NCBI GenBank assembly: GCA_029934835.1
Contig: JAOZLL010000004.1
Coordinates: forward strand, 1-60,403
Source: Flavobacteriaceae bacterium
GTDB taxonomy: Bacteria > Bacteroidota > Bacteroidia > Flavobacteriales > Flavobacteriaceae
Length of the DNA: 60,403 nucleotides
Reading direction: 5' to 3'
Under the pieces are notes generated by a model. The model had not been told where the DNA came from. It was given only the letters and a program-made list of their open reading frames with translations, and ran no database searches. The position numbers were made by a program, and so were the translations under genes. Positions 8,625-16,608 of the stretch are shown in pieces (positions within the stretch are counted from its first letter, which is position 1; every line of letters begins with the position of its first letter).

Positions 8625-10472
8625 ATGTCAGATTACGCAAACGAAAATAGTCAACAACAAATATTAGGACACCCAATAGGCTTATTTGTCTTATTCTTTA
8701 CAGAAATGTGGGAACGATTCTCCTATTATGGAATGCGTGCCTTGTTAATCTTATTTTTGATTGCAAAAGTTGATGATAAAGGTTGGGGTTGGGAAAAAGG
8801 CGAAGCTTATTACCTTTATGGTTGGTATGTAATGCTCGTGTATTTATTACCTTTACTCGGTGGTTGGTTGGCAGATAATAAATGGGGACACGTAAAAACG
8901 GTAATTGTAGGAGCTTCTATTATAACTTTAGGACATGCCTCAATGGCAATTTCTGATTTACAAATAGGAATGGATTTCAAATTTGTATTTTATATAGGAT
9001 TGTTTCTAATCGTTTTAGGAACAGGTTTGTTTAAACCCAATATGTCTTCTATTGTAGGAAAATTGTATCCAGAAGGAAGTGATAAAAAAGATGGAGGTTA
9101 TACCATTTTCTATATGGGAGTGAATTCTGGAGCTTTTATTGGAACGCTGTTAGTAGGATGGATTGGTGAAACTTTTAGCTGGACGTATGGTTTTGGATTA
9201 GCAGGTATTTTTATGTTCTTCGGACTTTTACAATTCTATTTTGCTCGTAATGTTTTTGGAAAAGAGGCAACTGAAGTTAGAAAAAATTCAACAATAGAAA
9301 TGTCAGAAGAAGACAAAGCCAAAAATGTTCCTTTCACTCAAAAAGATATGAGGTTGATTGGTTTTGGAGGTTTCTTTGCAGTAACATGGATTGTTGATGG
9401 TGTGTTTTCTGCTATTACTAGGGGAACACATTTCCTAACTGAAAATTTATTTTCTATAGGTAGTATGTCTATAGATTTGTCTCAAATATTTTTCACACTG
9501 TCTTTGCTAATCTTTATAATAGTAGGCTTATCTAGGTTAAATAGATTTGAAATTGTAGAGAGAGATCGTTTAAAAGTAATTTTTATCATAGCATTTTTTG
9601 TAATTTTTTTCTGGGCAAGTTTTGAACAAGCTGGAACTACTCTAAATGTTTTTGCGAAAGATTTTACGAATAGAATGCTTGAAGGAAATTGGAGTATAAT
9701 TTACAAGATTATTGATACAATCTTATCATTTACACCAATGATTATACTCACAGGATTTATCTATAAACTATTTAAAGCTATTTGGAAGACAAATCCGCTA
9801 ACTATTATTTTTACATCTATTAGTTTTATAATAATTTGGTATTTAGTAATCATAAGAGTTTTAAATAAATTACTAGGAATTACTACAGCAAACTTTTCAG
9901 AAGTATTAGGAAGTTTTGCAGATACAAGTATTGGTCAAATGTTTACTGGTTCGGTACTAGTTGATACTTCTTGGTTTCAAATATTAAATCCATTCTTTAT
10001 TGTGATGTTGGCACCTTTGTATTCTATACTTTGGAAAAAAGTTACTTTATCAGCTGCTCAAAAATTCTTCATTGGTTTAACTTTATTAGCCTTGGGATTT
10101 GGTGCTTTGGCATTAGGCGCAAGTAGTATTCCGAATGGAGCAGAAACGGCTTCAATCAGTATGATGTGGTTAATACTAGCCTATTTATTACATACGATGG
10201 GCGAATTATCAATATCGCCAGTTGGATTATCTTACGTGAGTAAATTGGCTCCTGCAAGAATGTTGGCTTTCCTATTTGGTATTTGGTATGTATTTACTGG
10301 AATGGCAGGAAAAATATCCTCTATTTTTGCGCAATATTCTGAGTCAATTCAAGAAACCGATGGATGGTCATCTTTCTTTTTGATATTTACCATTATACCT
10401 TTTATAGCTGGTTTGGGTATTCTCGCTCTCAATAAACCTATAAAACGAATGATGCACGGTATTGATAAGTAA
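8625..10472 (+). CDS. POT family (PTR2/DtpT-like) peptide MFS transporter, long form
   Basis: A 615-residue POT transporter with the helix 1 signature EMWERFSYYGMRALLILFL and the helix 4 region GLFKPNMSSIVGKLYPEG. It is about 120 residues longer than the first POT protein. The extra length is in the middle, in a polar linker (residues about 215-235) and additional hydrophobic segments around 360-430. It has its own TAnnTTTG-like promoter at 8590. Three adjacent paralogues probably differ in peptide preference; this is inferred from the context. Confidence 0.92.
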   Translation: MSDYANENSQQQILGHPIGLFVLFFTEMWERFSYYGMRALLILFLIAKVDDKGWGWEKGEAYYLYGWYVMLVYLLPLLGGWLADNKWGHVKTVIVGASIITLGHASMAISDLQIGMDFKFVFYIGLFLIVLGTGLFKPNMSSIVGKLYPEGSDKKDGGYTIFYMGVNSGAFIGTLLVGWIGETFSWTYGFGLAGIFMFFGLLQFYFARNVFGKEATEVRKNSTIEMSEEDKAKNVPFTQKDMRLIGFGGFFAVTWIVDGVFSAITRGTHFLTENLFSIGSMSIDLSQIFFTLSLLIFIIVGLSRLNRFEIVERDRLKVIFIIAFFVIFFWASFEQAGTTLNVFAKDFTNRMLEGNWSIIYKIIDTILSFTPMIILTGFIYKLFKAIWKTNPLTIIFTSISFIIIWYLVIIRVLNKLLGITTANFSEVLGSFADTSIGQMFTGSVLVDTSWFQILNPFFIVMLAPLYSILWKKVTLSAAQKFFIGLTLLALGFGALALGASSIPNGAETASISMMWLILAYLLHTMGELSISPVGLSYVSKLAPARMLAFLFGIWYVFTGMAGKISSIFAQYSESIQETDGWSSFFLIFTIIPFIAGLGILALNKPIKRMMHGIDK

Positions 10473-10515
10473 TCTTTAGGCACTTCTTATAGAAAATTTA
10501 TAGTTGATCTAATTA

Positions 10516-10544
10516 ATAAGACAGCAATTAGACAAAGGTCTTAT
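10516..10544 (+). terminator. Weak hairpin after the POT gene
   Basis: A 7-bp stem ATAAGAC/GTCTTAT with a 15-nt loop lies 44 bp past the stop of the third POT gene. It lacks a T-run, so it is a weak terminator candidate. Nothing else is evident in the 10473-10669 gap apart from a TTAAATTCG promoter-like box near 10645. Confidence 0.3.
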
Positions 10545-10669
10545 CTTATATTGAGTTGATTATCAATAAGGGATAAGCCTGATGTCTATCATAAATATTT
10601 CTTTACAGAAGTCATAATCATATTCCTCTAAATTCATTAAATTCGCATAAATATTAAAATCATAAAATT

Positions 10670-11845
10670 ATGTCAGAAGTTGTAATAGTATCCATGGTGC
10701 GTACTCCAATTGGTAGTTTCTTAGGTGGTTTATCAAGTGTTAGTGCCCCGAAATTAGGAGCAGTAGCTATAAAGGCAGCTTTAGAAAAAATAAATTTAAA
10801 ACCAGAATTAGTTGATGAAGTTTTGATGGGTAATGTTTTACAAGCTAACCTTGGTCAAGCTCCAGCAAGACAAGCTGCTATCTTTGCAGGAATTCCTGAT
10901 ACAGTTCCTTGTACTACAGTAAATAAAGTTTGTGCATCTGGATTAAAAGCGATGATGCAAGCAGCACAAGCTATAAAATGTGGTGATGCTTCTGTAATTG
11001 TTGCTGGTGGAATGGAAAATATGTCAAGTGTGCCCCATTATCTTAATGCAAGAAAAAGCACCAAATTAGGTGATGTTAAAATGATAGATGGATTGGTAAA
11101 AGATGGATTAACCGATGTCTACGCAAATGCTCACATGGGAACATTCGCTGATTTGTGTGCTGATGAATATAAAATATCAAGGGAACGTCAAGATGCATTT
11201 GCCATAGAATCTTATAATCGTTCTGCAAAAGCTTGGTCTGAAGGTAAATTTGACAATGAAGTAGTCCCAGTAGAAGTCCCTCAACGAAGAGGAGAGCCTA
11301 TTATAATTGATACAGACGAAGAGTTTACTAATGTGAAAATGGAAAAAATTCCAACATTACGACCTGTGTTTACAAAGGATGGAACAGTTACAGCAGCAAA
11401 TGCTTCAACCATAAATGATGGTGCAGCTGCTGTAGTAATGATGAGTTTAGAAAAAGCAAATGAATTAGGCATTAAGCCTTTAGCCAAAATAACAGGCTAT
11501 GCTGATGCTGCGCAAGATCCTAAATGGTTTACGACCTCTCCTGCAAAAGCAATTCCAAAAGCATTAGATAAAGCAGGAATTAACATGGATGATGTAGCAT
11601 ATTTTGAATTAAATGAAGCCTTTTCAGTAGTAGGTTTAGTAAATATGGATTTGATGAAACTAGATCCTACTAAAGTTAATGTCAATGGTGGAGCGGTTTC
11701 ATTAGGACATCCTTTAGGCACGAGTGGAACTCGTATTATGATTACACTTTATAATGTACTAGAACAAAACAATGCTAAGATAGGTGCCGCAGGTATCTGT
11801 AATGGTGGTGGTGGTGCTGGTGCGATGGTTATAGAAAGATTGTAA
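10670..11845 (+). CDS. Acetyl-CoA C-acyltransferase (thiolase)
   Basis: A 391-residue degradative/acetoacetyl-type thiolase. The nucleophilic Cys is in NKVCASGLKA (about residue 88), the His in GHPLGTSG (about 348) and the second Cys in CNGGGGAGA (about 378), with NEAF between them. Thiolases condense or cleave acyl-CoA with CoA. The biosynthetic (AtoB) and beta-oxidation types cannot be separated here; the absence of a neighbouring FadB-like gene leans toward acetyl-CoA acetyltransferase. The NlpC/P60 gene follows after 17 bp and may be co-transcribed. Confidence 0.94.
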   Translation: MSEVVIVSMVRTPIGSFLGGLSSVSAPKLGAVAIKAALEKINLKPELVDEVLMGNVLQANLGQAPARQAAIFAGIPDTVPCTTVNKVCASGLKAMMQAAQAIKCGDASVIVAGGMENMSSVPHYLNARKSTKLGDVKMIDGLVKDGLTDVYANAHMGTFADLCADEYKISRERQDAFAIESYNRSAKAWSEGKFDNEVVPVEVPQRRGEPIIIDTDEEFTNVKMEKIPTLRPVFTKDGTVTAANASTINDGAAAVVMMSLEKANELGIKPLAKITGYADAAQDPKWFTTSPAKAIPKALDKAGINMDDVAYFELNEAFSVVGLVNMDLMKLDPTKVNVNGGAVSLGHPLGTSGTRIMITLYNVLEQNNAKIGAAGICNGGGGAGAMVIERL

Positions 11846-11862
11846 TTCTATTTAATCTCCGA

Positions 11863-12762
11863 ATGAAAAATATTAATCTTTTACGTAGTGTTTTTTACCT
11901 GTTTTTAGTGTTAGTATTAACTGGTTCTTGTAAGACTATACAAAATAAAAATATGACAGATACTAAATCATCCGTTGAAACACAACATGATATAACATAT
12001 GCTATGTCTTTTTTGAATATTGTACCCTTACGTGCTGAACCTGCTCATCGGAGTGAAATGATTTCTCAAGTACTTTTTGGGGAATATATGAAAGTATTAA
12101 GGACGAAGGATGAATGGAGTTACATTCAATTAGAACAAGATGGTTATAAAGGATGGATAGAAACAATACAAATCCTTCCTACTTCACAAAAAAACTATGA
12201 GAAAATTGTAAAAAGTACTAAAGTAAAAGTTTTAGATGAATTGGTTTCTGTTCAAATTAATGAGGTAAATGTTCTGATGGCAAAAGGATCTAACCTTCCG
12301 TTCTATTCAGATGGTTTCTTTGTTTTTGATGACCAAAAAATCCCTTTTTTAGGAGATGTAATTAATGGAAAGAAAAAGAGAACTGCTCTTGTTGAAACTG
12401 CAAAGTCTTATTTGAACACACCTTATTTATGGGGTGGAAAAACACTATTAGGTCTAGATTGTTCAGGTTTTTCACAAATAGTATATCATATTAATGGTTA
12501 CACTATTCAACGTGATGCATCTTTACAAGCCAAAGAAGGAGAGTTAGTTGCCTTTTTATCTCAAGCACTTGCAGGAGATTTAGCTTTTTTTGAAAGTAGT
12601 GAGGGACGAATTACTCATGTTGGGATTATTCTAGAAAATGAAAAAATAATTCATGCCGCACAAGGAAAAGTCAGAATTGATAGCTTAGATCAAGAAGGTA
12701 TTTACAATAATGATCTTAAAAAATACACACATCATCTAAGGATGATAAAAAGATATTTTTAG
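11863..12762 (+). CDS. NlpC/P60 family lipoprotein with SH3 domain
   Basis: A 299-residue protein with a lipoprotein signal (LVLTGSC), an SH3-like domain (about 50-120), and an NlpC/P60 cysteine peptidase domain. The catalytic Cys is in GLDCSGFSQ, the His in THVGIIL and the third polar residue in HAAQG. Such enzymes cut gamma-D-Glu-diaminopimelate bonds in cell-wall peptides and act in the periplasm. It starts 17 bp behind the thiolase gene. All three catalytic positions are present. Confidence 0.92.
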   Translation: MKNINLLRSVFYLFLVLVLTGSCKTIQNKNMTDTKSSVETQHDITYAMSFLNIVPLRAEPAHRSEMISQVLFGEYMKVLRTKDEWSYIQLEQDGYKGWIETIQILPTSQKNYEKIVKSTKVKVLDELVSVQINEVNVLMAKGSNLPFYSDGFFVFDDQKIPFLGDVINGKKKRTALVETAKSYLNTPYLWGGKTLLGLDCSGFSQIVYHINGYTIQRDASLQAKEGELVAFLSQALAGDLAFFESSEGRITHVGIILENEKIIHAAQGKVRIDSLDQEGIYNNDLKKYTHHLRMIKRYF

Positions 12763-12777
12763 AAAAGAAAATAATTA

Positions 12778-13212
12778 CTAAAACTGATTAACTTGTTTAA
12801 TTGCTTTGGTGAAAGCTTCTAAATCATTATTATTCATAATCAAATGAATGGCTTCATCAGTAAGCTTTTCAGCATTATCAACAGGAAATCCTAGACCTAT
12901 AGCGATCTGCTGTACTAATTTAGCTTCGTTAAGTTTAACCTCATTATCCGAAAAAATCATTCGAGTTAAATTAAATAATTGCTCTATACGATCATTATAA
13001 TCTAATGGTGGATCAATAGGGTATTTTTCTGGGTATTCAAGAATTTTTGTAAACTCAGTATCACTGATATCTAAATTTATTGCCATCTTTTCAAGATATT
13101 TTAACTCTCGTTTATCCATAGCTCCATCTGCAAAAGCAATTTTCACTAAAGCAGCAAAATAGGTTTTTGCTTTTTTGTGTTCTCCACTGGTAAAAAGATC
13201 TAATAATGACAT
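12778..13212 (-). CDS. TerB-like (tellurite resistance TerB family) protein
   Basis: A 144-residue soluble all-helical protein. The N-terminal half (YFAALVKIAFADGAMDKREL) shows the acidic TerB/DjlA-type metal-binding helix signature. The family occurs alone in many Bacteroidetes without the rest of the ter operon, as here, so a role in tellurite resistance is not implied. It converges with the NlpC/P60 gene, leaving only 15 bp between stops. Confidence 0.82.
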   Translation of the reverse strand: MSLLDLFTSGEHKKAKTYFAALVKIAFADGAMDKRELKYLEKMAINLDISDTEFTKILEYPEKYPIDPPLDYNDRIEQLFNLTRMIFSDNEVKLNEAKLVQQIAIGLGFPVDNAEKLTDEAIHLIMNNNDLEAFTKAIKQVNQF

Positions 13213-13327
13213 AGGATTAAATTCGTTTTTAGTTTCCTACAAAATTAAACAATTTAATGTTTTATAAAAAGTAGATTGGACTTATTTCAGTAATTTTGCA
13301 CAAATTAGTTTAATAAGCTTTAAAATT

Positions 13328-13774
13328 ATGATTAGAATCACCAAACAATTCTTTTTTGAAACAGGTCACGCACTTTATGGCTATGATGGTAAATGTCGTA
13401 ATGTGCATGGACATAGTTATAAACTAGCAGTTACTGTTATCGGTAAACCAATTGATGATAAAAACCATGTAAAATTGGGAATGGTCATTGATTTTGGTGA
13501 TTTAAAAGCAATTGTAAAAAGAGAAATTGTTGATAAATTTGATCACGCTACGGTTTTTAATAAAAATACACCTCATGTTGAATTGGCAAAAGAATTAGAA
13601 AAAAGAGATCATAGTGTGTTGTTAGTAGATTATCAACCGACTAGCGAAATGATGCTCATCGATTTTGCAGCGATTATTGCTAAAAATTTACCTTCAGAGA
13701 TTAAACTGCACTCACTAAAACTGCAAGAGACAGGTACTTCGCACGCAGAATGGTATGCGTCAGATAATCAATAG
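13328..13774 (+). CDS. queD: 6-carboxytetrahydropterin synthase (QueD-type)
   Basis: A 148-residue 6-pyruvoyl-tetrahydropterin synthase/QueD family protein. Zinc-ligand histidines lie in ETGHAL and NVHGHSY, the catalytic Cys in DGKCRNVHG, the His of the second half in KFDHATVF, and the substrate-binding Glu in LQETGTSHAEW. QueD converts dihydroneopterin triphosphate into 6-carboxytetrahydropterin for queuosine synthesis. No queE or queC lies beside it. A TAATTTTG promoter box is at 13291-13298. Confidence 0.9.
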   Translation: MIRITKQFFFETGHALYGYDGKCRNVHGHSYKLAVTVIGKPIDDKNHVKLGMVIDFGDLKAIVKREIVDKFDHATVFNKNTPHVELAKELEKRDHSVLLVDYQPTSEMMLIDFAAIIAKNLPSEIKLHSLKLQETGTSHAEWYASDNQ

Positions 13775-13872
13775 TACTTTTCATAGAATTAGAGTTTTTT
13801 AAAGTAACCTTTATCACATGAGGTGTCGCTTAAATAATTAGCCTTTTGATATGCTATAATCCTAAATATGTT

Positions 13873-13900
13873 TACTTTTGTTGTTTAGAATCATTCTAAA
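13873..13900 (+). promoter_or_regulatory. TAnnTTTG promoter with overlapping 17-bp palindromic operator
   Basis: A Bacteroidetes -7 box TACTTTTG (13873-13880) is followed at once by TTTAGAATCATTCTAAA (13884-13900), a perfect 8-1-8 inverted repeat that would cover the transcription start of the apbC/mrp gene. The same palindrome, differing only at the central base, lies in the promoter at 38844-38860. The 7-1-7 core TTAGAAT-N-ATTCTAA has the form of Fur/PerR/Zur family operators; the regulator is inferred, not seen. Confidence 0.75.
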
Positions 13901-13926
13901 TCAATTGAATAAAAATTTATCTAAAA

Positions 13927-15045
13927 ATGAATAAACAAGATATACTTAAGGTATTAGAAACAATAACTGCCCCAGGAGAAGGAAAAAGTTTAGTGGAAAG
14001 CAATTCTGTCAAAAATGTTCAGATTGTTGAGAATAGAGTTTTGGTTGAAGTTAATATTGGGAATCCAACATTACAAGCTAAAAAAAGAGTAGAGGTAGAT
14101 GTCGCTAAAGCAATAAAGGCAGTGTATTCTGATGTTGAGGTACAAGTGCAAGTTGTTGGCGCTATTGCCACTCAATCCGTTAAGATTGAACCAGAAAAGC
14201 CTTTGCCAAATGTTAAAAATATTATAGCAATTGCATCAGGAAAAGGTGGTGTAGGGAAATCAACTATTACCGCCAATATTGCAGTAACTTTATCTAAAAT
14301 GGGCTTTAGTGTTGGTGTTTTAGATGCCGATGTGTATGGGCCTTCTATGCCTATTATGTTTGATGTAGAAAATGAACGACCAAGTTCAACTATGGTTAAT
14401 GGTACAGCTAAAATTAAGCCAGTTGAAAACTATGGTGTTAAAATGTTATCTATCGGATTTTTTGTAGATCCAAATGATGCCGTTATTTGGCGTGGTGCGA
14501 TGGCGAATAAAGCATTAAATCAATTGTTATTTGATGCAGATTGGGGAGAATTAGATTTCTTATTAGTTGACCTACCTCCAGGAACAGGTGACATTCATTT
14601 AACAATAGTACAAGCAGTTCCATTAACTGGAGCAGTAGTGGTCAGTACACCACAACCAATAGCCTTAGCAGATGCTAAAAAAGGTGTTGCGATGTTTGCA
14701 CAAGAAAATATTAATGTACCTGTGTTTGGTATCGTTGAAAATATGAGTTATTTCACACCTGAAGAGCTACCAGATAATAAATATTATATATTCGGAAAAG
14801 ATGGTGCTAAAAACTTAGCTAAAGATATCAATACAGAATTTTTAGGTGAAATACCATTGGTGCAAAGTATTAGAGAGGCTGGTGATGTGGGTCGTCCTGT
14901 AGCTTTACAAGAAAACACTCCTTTAGAAGAAGCCTTTACTGAAATAACTAAAAAAATGTTGACAGAATTGGTAAAACGTAATAAAGATCTTCCTCCAACA
15001 GAAGTGGTTCGTATTACTAATACAAGTGGTTGTGCAGCCAATTAA
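13927..15045 (+). CDS. apbC: Mrp/NBP35 family Fe-S cluster carrier ATPase
   Basis: A 372-residue protein with an N-terminal MIP18/DUF59 domain (about 1-80) and a ParA-like P-loop ATPase (ASGKGGVGKST, about 101-111). The switch sequences VLDADVYGPS and VDLPPGTGD are present. ApbC/Mrp proteins carry Fe-S clusters to apoproteins. The C-terminal Cys pair usual in some members is reduced to a single terminal Cys (SGCAAN). It forms an operon with the NfuA-type gene 11 bp downstream, and its promoter carries a Fur-family-style palindrome, consistent with iron or oxidative control. Confidence 0.93.
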   Translation: MNKQDILKVLETITAPGEGKSLVESNSVKNVQIVENRVLVEVNIGNPTLQAKKRVEVDVAKAIKAVYSDVEVQVQVVGAIATQSVKIEPEKPLPNVKNIIAIASGKGGVGKSTITANIAVTLSKMGFSVGVLDADVYGPSMPIMFDVENERPSSTMVNGTAKIKPVENYGVKMLSIGFFVDPNDAVIWRGAMANKALNQLLFDADWGELDFLLVDLPPGTGDIHLTIVQAVPLTGAVVVSTPQPIALADAKKGVAMFAQENINVPVFGIVENMSYFTPEELPDNKYYIFGKDGAKNLAKDINTEFLGEIPLVQSIREAGDVGRPVALQENTPLEEAFTEITKKMLTELVKRNKDLPPTEVVRITNTSGCAAN

Positions 15046-15056
15046 TAGGAAAACAA

Positions 15057-15275
15057 ATGTCAACAAAAAATAAAGTTGAAGAAGCTTTAAATGAAATTCG
15101 TCCCTATTTGCAAAATGATGGAGGTGATATTGTGTTACTATCAATTGATAATGGTATAGCAAAAGTTCAATTTTTAGGCTATTGTTCAACTTGTTCTAAA
15201 AGTTTTATGACATTAAATGCTGTTGCAGCTGTGATTAAAAAACATGCACCAGAAATTAAGGAAGTAATAGAATAA
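15057..15275 (+). CDS. NifU C-terminal domain (Nfu-type) Fe-S scaffold
   Basis: A 72-residue protein consisting only of the Nfu domain, with the cluster-binding CxxC in GYCSTCSKS and the PYLQNDGGDI entry motif. The ATG at 15057 is preferred over an in-frame upstream start that overlaps the preceding gene and lacks family similarity. Nfu domains hold and transfer [4Fe-4S] clusters. Placement 11 bp behind apbC makes a small Fe-S carrier operon. Confidence 0.92.
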   Translation: MSTKNKVEEALNEIRPYLQNDGGDIVLLSIDNGIAKVQFLGYCSTCSKSFMTLNAVAAVIKKHAPEIKEVIE

Positions 15276-15344
15276 TCTTATTAAAATTAAATATAAAAAA
15301 ATCCAAAGTAGAGAACAAAAAATAGTTTTTTGCTTTGGATTTTT

Positions 15345-15860
15345 TTATTTTATGATTTTATGAATTCCAGTAAGATGTGCTTCTACGGCACCATTTCCAT
15401 ATTTACTGTAAGGAGCATCACTATATTTTATATGGTTTTTCTTAAGTATTGATTCTATATTTTTCCTAAGAATTCCTTCTCCAACACCAACAATAAAAGT
15501 GATCATCTCAGTACGATTTCTTATAGCTTTGTTTAAATGCATCTTAAATTTTCGAAGCTGTCCTTCAAGAATTCTGTGTTTTATCGTTGTAGCTTGATTA
15601 TGGTGTAAATCAATTACAATAGCACTTTTTATTTTTTTCTTATTCGTTGGCTTTTTCTTTTTAATAGGATGTTTGCTAATCGTAGTAAGATCTTTAGCAA
15701 GAATACTATTATATCTTACTAGTTCAGAATTGCTGTATTCTATTTCAAATCCATTTTCATCTTGTATCAATACTGATTTTTCGGTTATTGCAACGACGAC
15801 TCCTTTGATATTCTCATCAAGAACTGAAACAGAATCTCCTATTTTAAATAGTCTTTGCAT
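15345..15860 (-). CDS. Smr domain protein with N-terminal SH3-like domain
   Basis: About 171 residues from ATG 15860. A longer start at 15902 exists, but a TACTTTTAC promoter-like box lies between the two and the family-like text begins at KIGDSVSVLD. N-terminal beta-rich domain (about 5-50), then a basic linker, then an Smr domain with IDLHHNQA (LDLH motif) and GVGEGILR. Smr domains nick or bind nucleic acids; stand-alone Smr proteins act in RNA or ribosome quality control. Bacteroidetes homologues are often longer, so this looks a compact form. Confidence 0.8.
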   Translation of the reverse strand: MQRLFKIGDSVSVLDENIKGVVVAITEKSVLIQDENGFEIEYSNSELVRYNSILAKDLTTISKHPIKKKKPTNKKKIKSAIVIDLHHNQATTIKHRILEGQLRKFKMHLNKAIRNRTEMITFIVGVGEGILRKNIESILKKNHIKYSDAPYSKYGNGAVEAHLTGIHKIIK

Positions 15861-15970
15861 AGTTTGTAAAAGTAAAGAATTTAATACATTTTCAGTATTC
15901 ACATAAGAACCTTGGTGTTCTTTGTGATAATCTTATGTGACCTTTGCGTGAAATATTTACCTTTGCTATA

Positions 15971-16375
15971 ATGAATACCGAATATCTCATAAAAGAACTC
16001 AATTTCAAATTCACTCGAAGTAGTGGAGCAGGAGGACAGCATGTCAATAAAGTTTCCACGAAAGTAGTCTTGCGTTTTGATGTGTTTAATTCAACGTCTT
16101 TATCAGAGGAAGAGATTGAAATACTATCAATTAAATTAGAGAATAAAATTTCAAAAGAAGGAATACTTTCTTTAACATCTGATGCTACTAGAAGCCAATT
16201 AAAGAATAAGGAACAAGTTACAAAACGTTTTATAGAACTTATTCAAAGAGTACTAACTCCATCTAAAAAACGCAAACCCACCAAACGACCAAAATCAGCC
16301 AACTTAAAACGCCTTCAAAAGAAAAAGAATCGAGCTCAAACCAAAACCAATCGGCAGAAGCCTAAGTTTGAATAA
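15971..16375 (+). CDS. arfB: Alternative ribosome-rescue factor B (RF-1 domain)
   Basis: A 134-residue protein with the peptidyl-tRNA hydrolase GGQ motif in SSGAGGQHVNKVSTK and a long Lys/Arg-rich C-terminal tail (KKRKPTKRPKSANLKR) that enters the empty mRNA channel. These are the hallmarks of ArfB/YaeJ. It rescues stalled ribosomes without a stop codon. The ATG at 15971 follows a TACCTTTG box closely; the upstream in-frame start at 15944 lies before that promoter and is rejected. Confidence 0.92.
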   Translation: MNTEYLIKELNFKFTRSSGAGGQHVNKVSTKVVLRFDVFNSTSLSEEEIEILSIKLENKISKEGILSLTSDATRSQLKNKEQVTKRFIELIQRVLTPSKKRKPTKRPKSANLKRLQKKKNRAQTKTNRQKPKFE

Positions 16376-16415
16376 AGATATTTTTTTTCATCCAACGTTA
16401 TTGTTTTTTTGCACC

Positions 16416-16449
16416 TTTGTGCCTTTGTGGTAAAAAAGACTTATCTTTG
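16416..16449 (+). promoter_or_regulatory. Promoter of the riboswitch transcript
   Basis: A TATCTTTG -7 box (16442-16449) with TTTG elements 14 and 22 bp upstream fits the Bacteroidetes promoter pattern and lies just before the TPP aptamer. Confidence 0.55.
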
Positions 16450-16457
16450 CAGTCTCT

Positions 16458-16561
16458 AAAAAAGGGGTGTTCGCCAAAAGCGATCTGAGATTAAACCCAT
16501 TGAACCTGAACAGATAATGCTGTAAAGGAATTTTTCAATCCTAATCCACACACCTTTTTTT
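16458..16561 (+). ncRNA. TPP (THI-box) riboswitch
   Basis: Conserved THI elements occur in order: GGGGTG (16464-16469), CTGAGA (16485-16490), ACCC (16495-16498), GAACCTGA (16502-16509), CAGATAATGCTG (16511-16522) and AAGGAA (about 16525-16530). Flanking AAAAAAGG (16458-16465) can pair with CCTTTTTT (16553-16560), which would involve the conserved GG and so could alternate with the ligand-bound form. It precedes a TonB-dependent receptor gene, so the receptor should be expressed when thiamine pyrophosphate is low. Confidence 0.95.
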
Positions 16562-16608
16562 ATCTATGTTTAATCGATACTACTATAGTATCCAAAATTT
16601 AAGTAAGG

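Noticed and set aside
12778-13212. Tellurite resistance locus
   Set aside because: Only a stand-alone TerB-like domain is present and no terA, terC, terD or terE.
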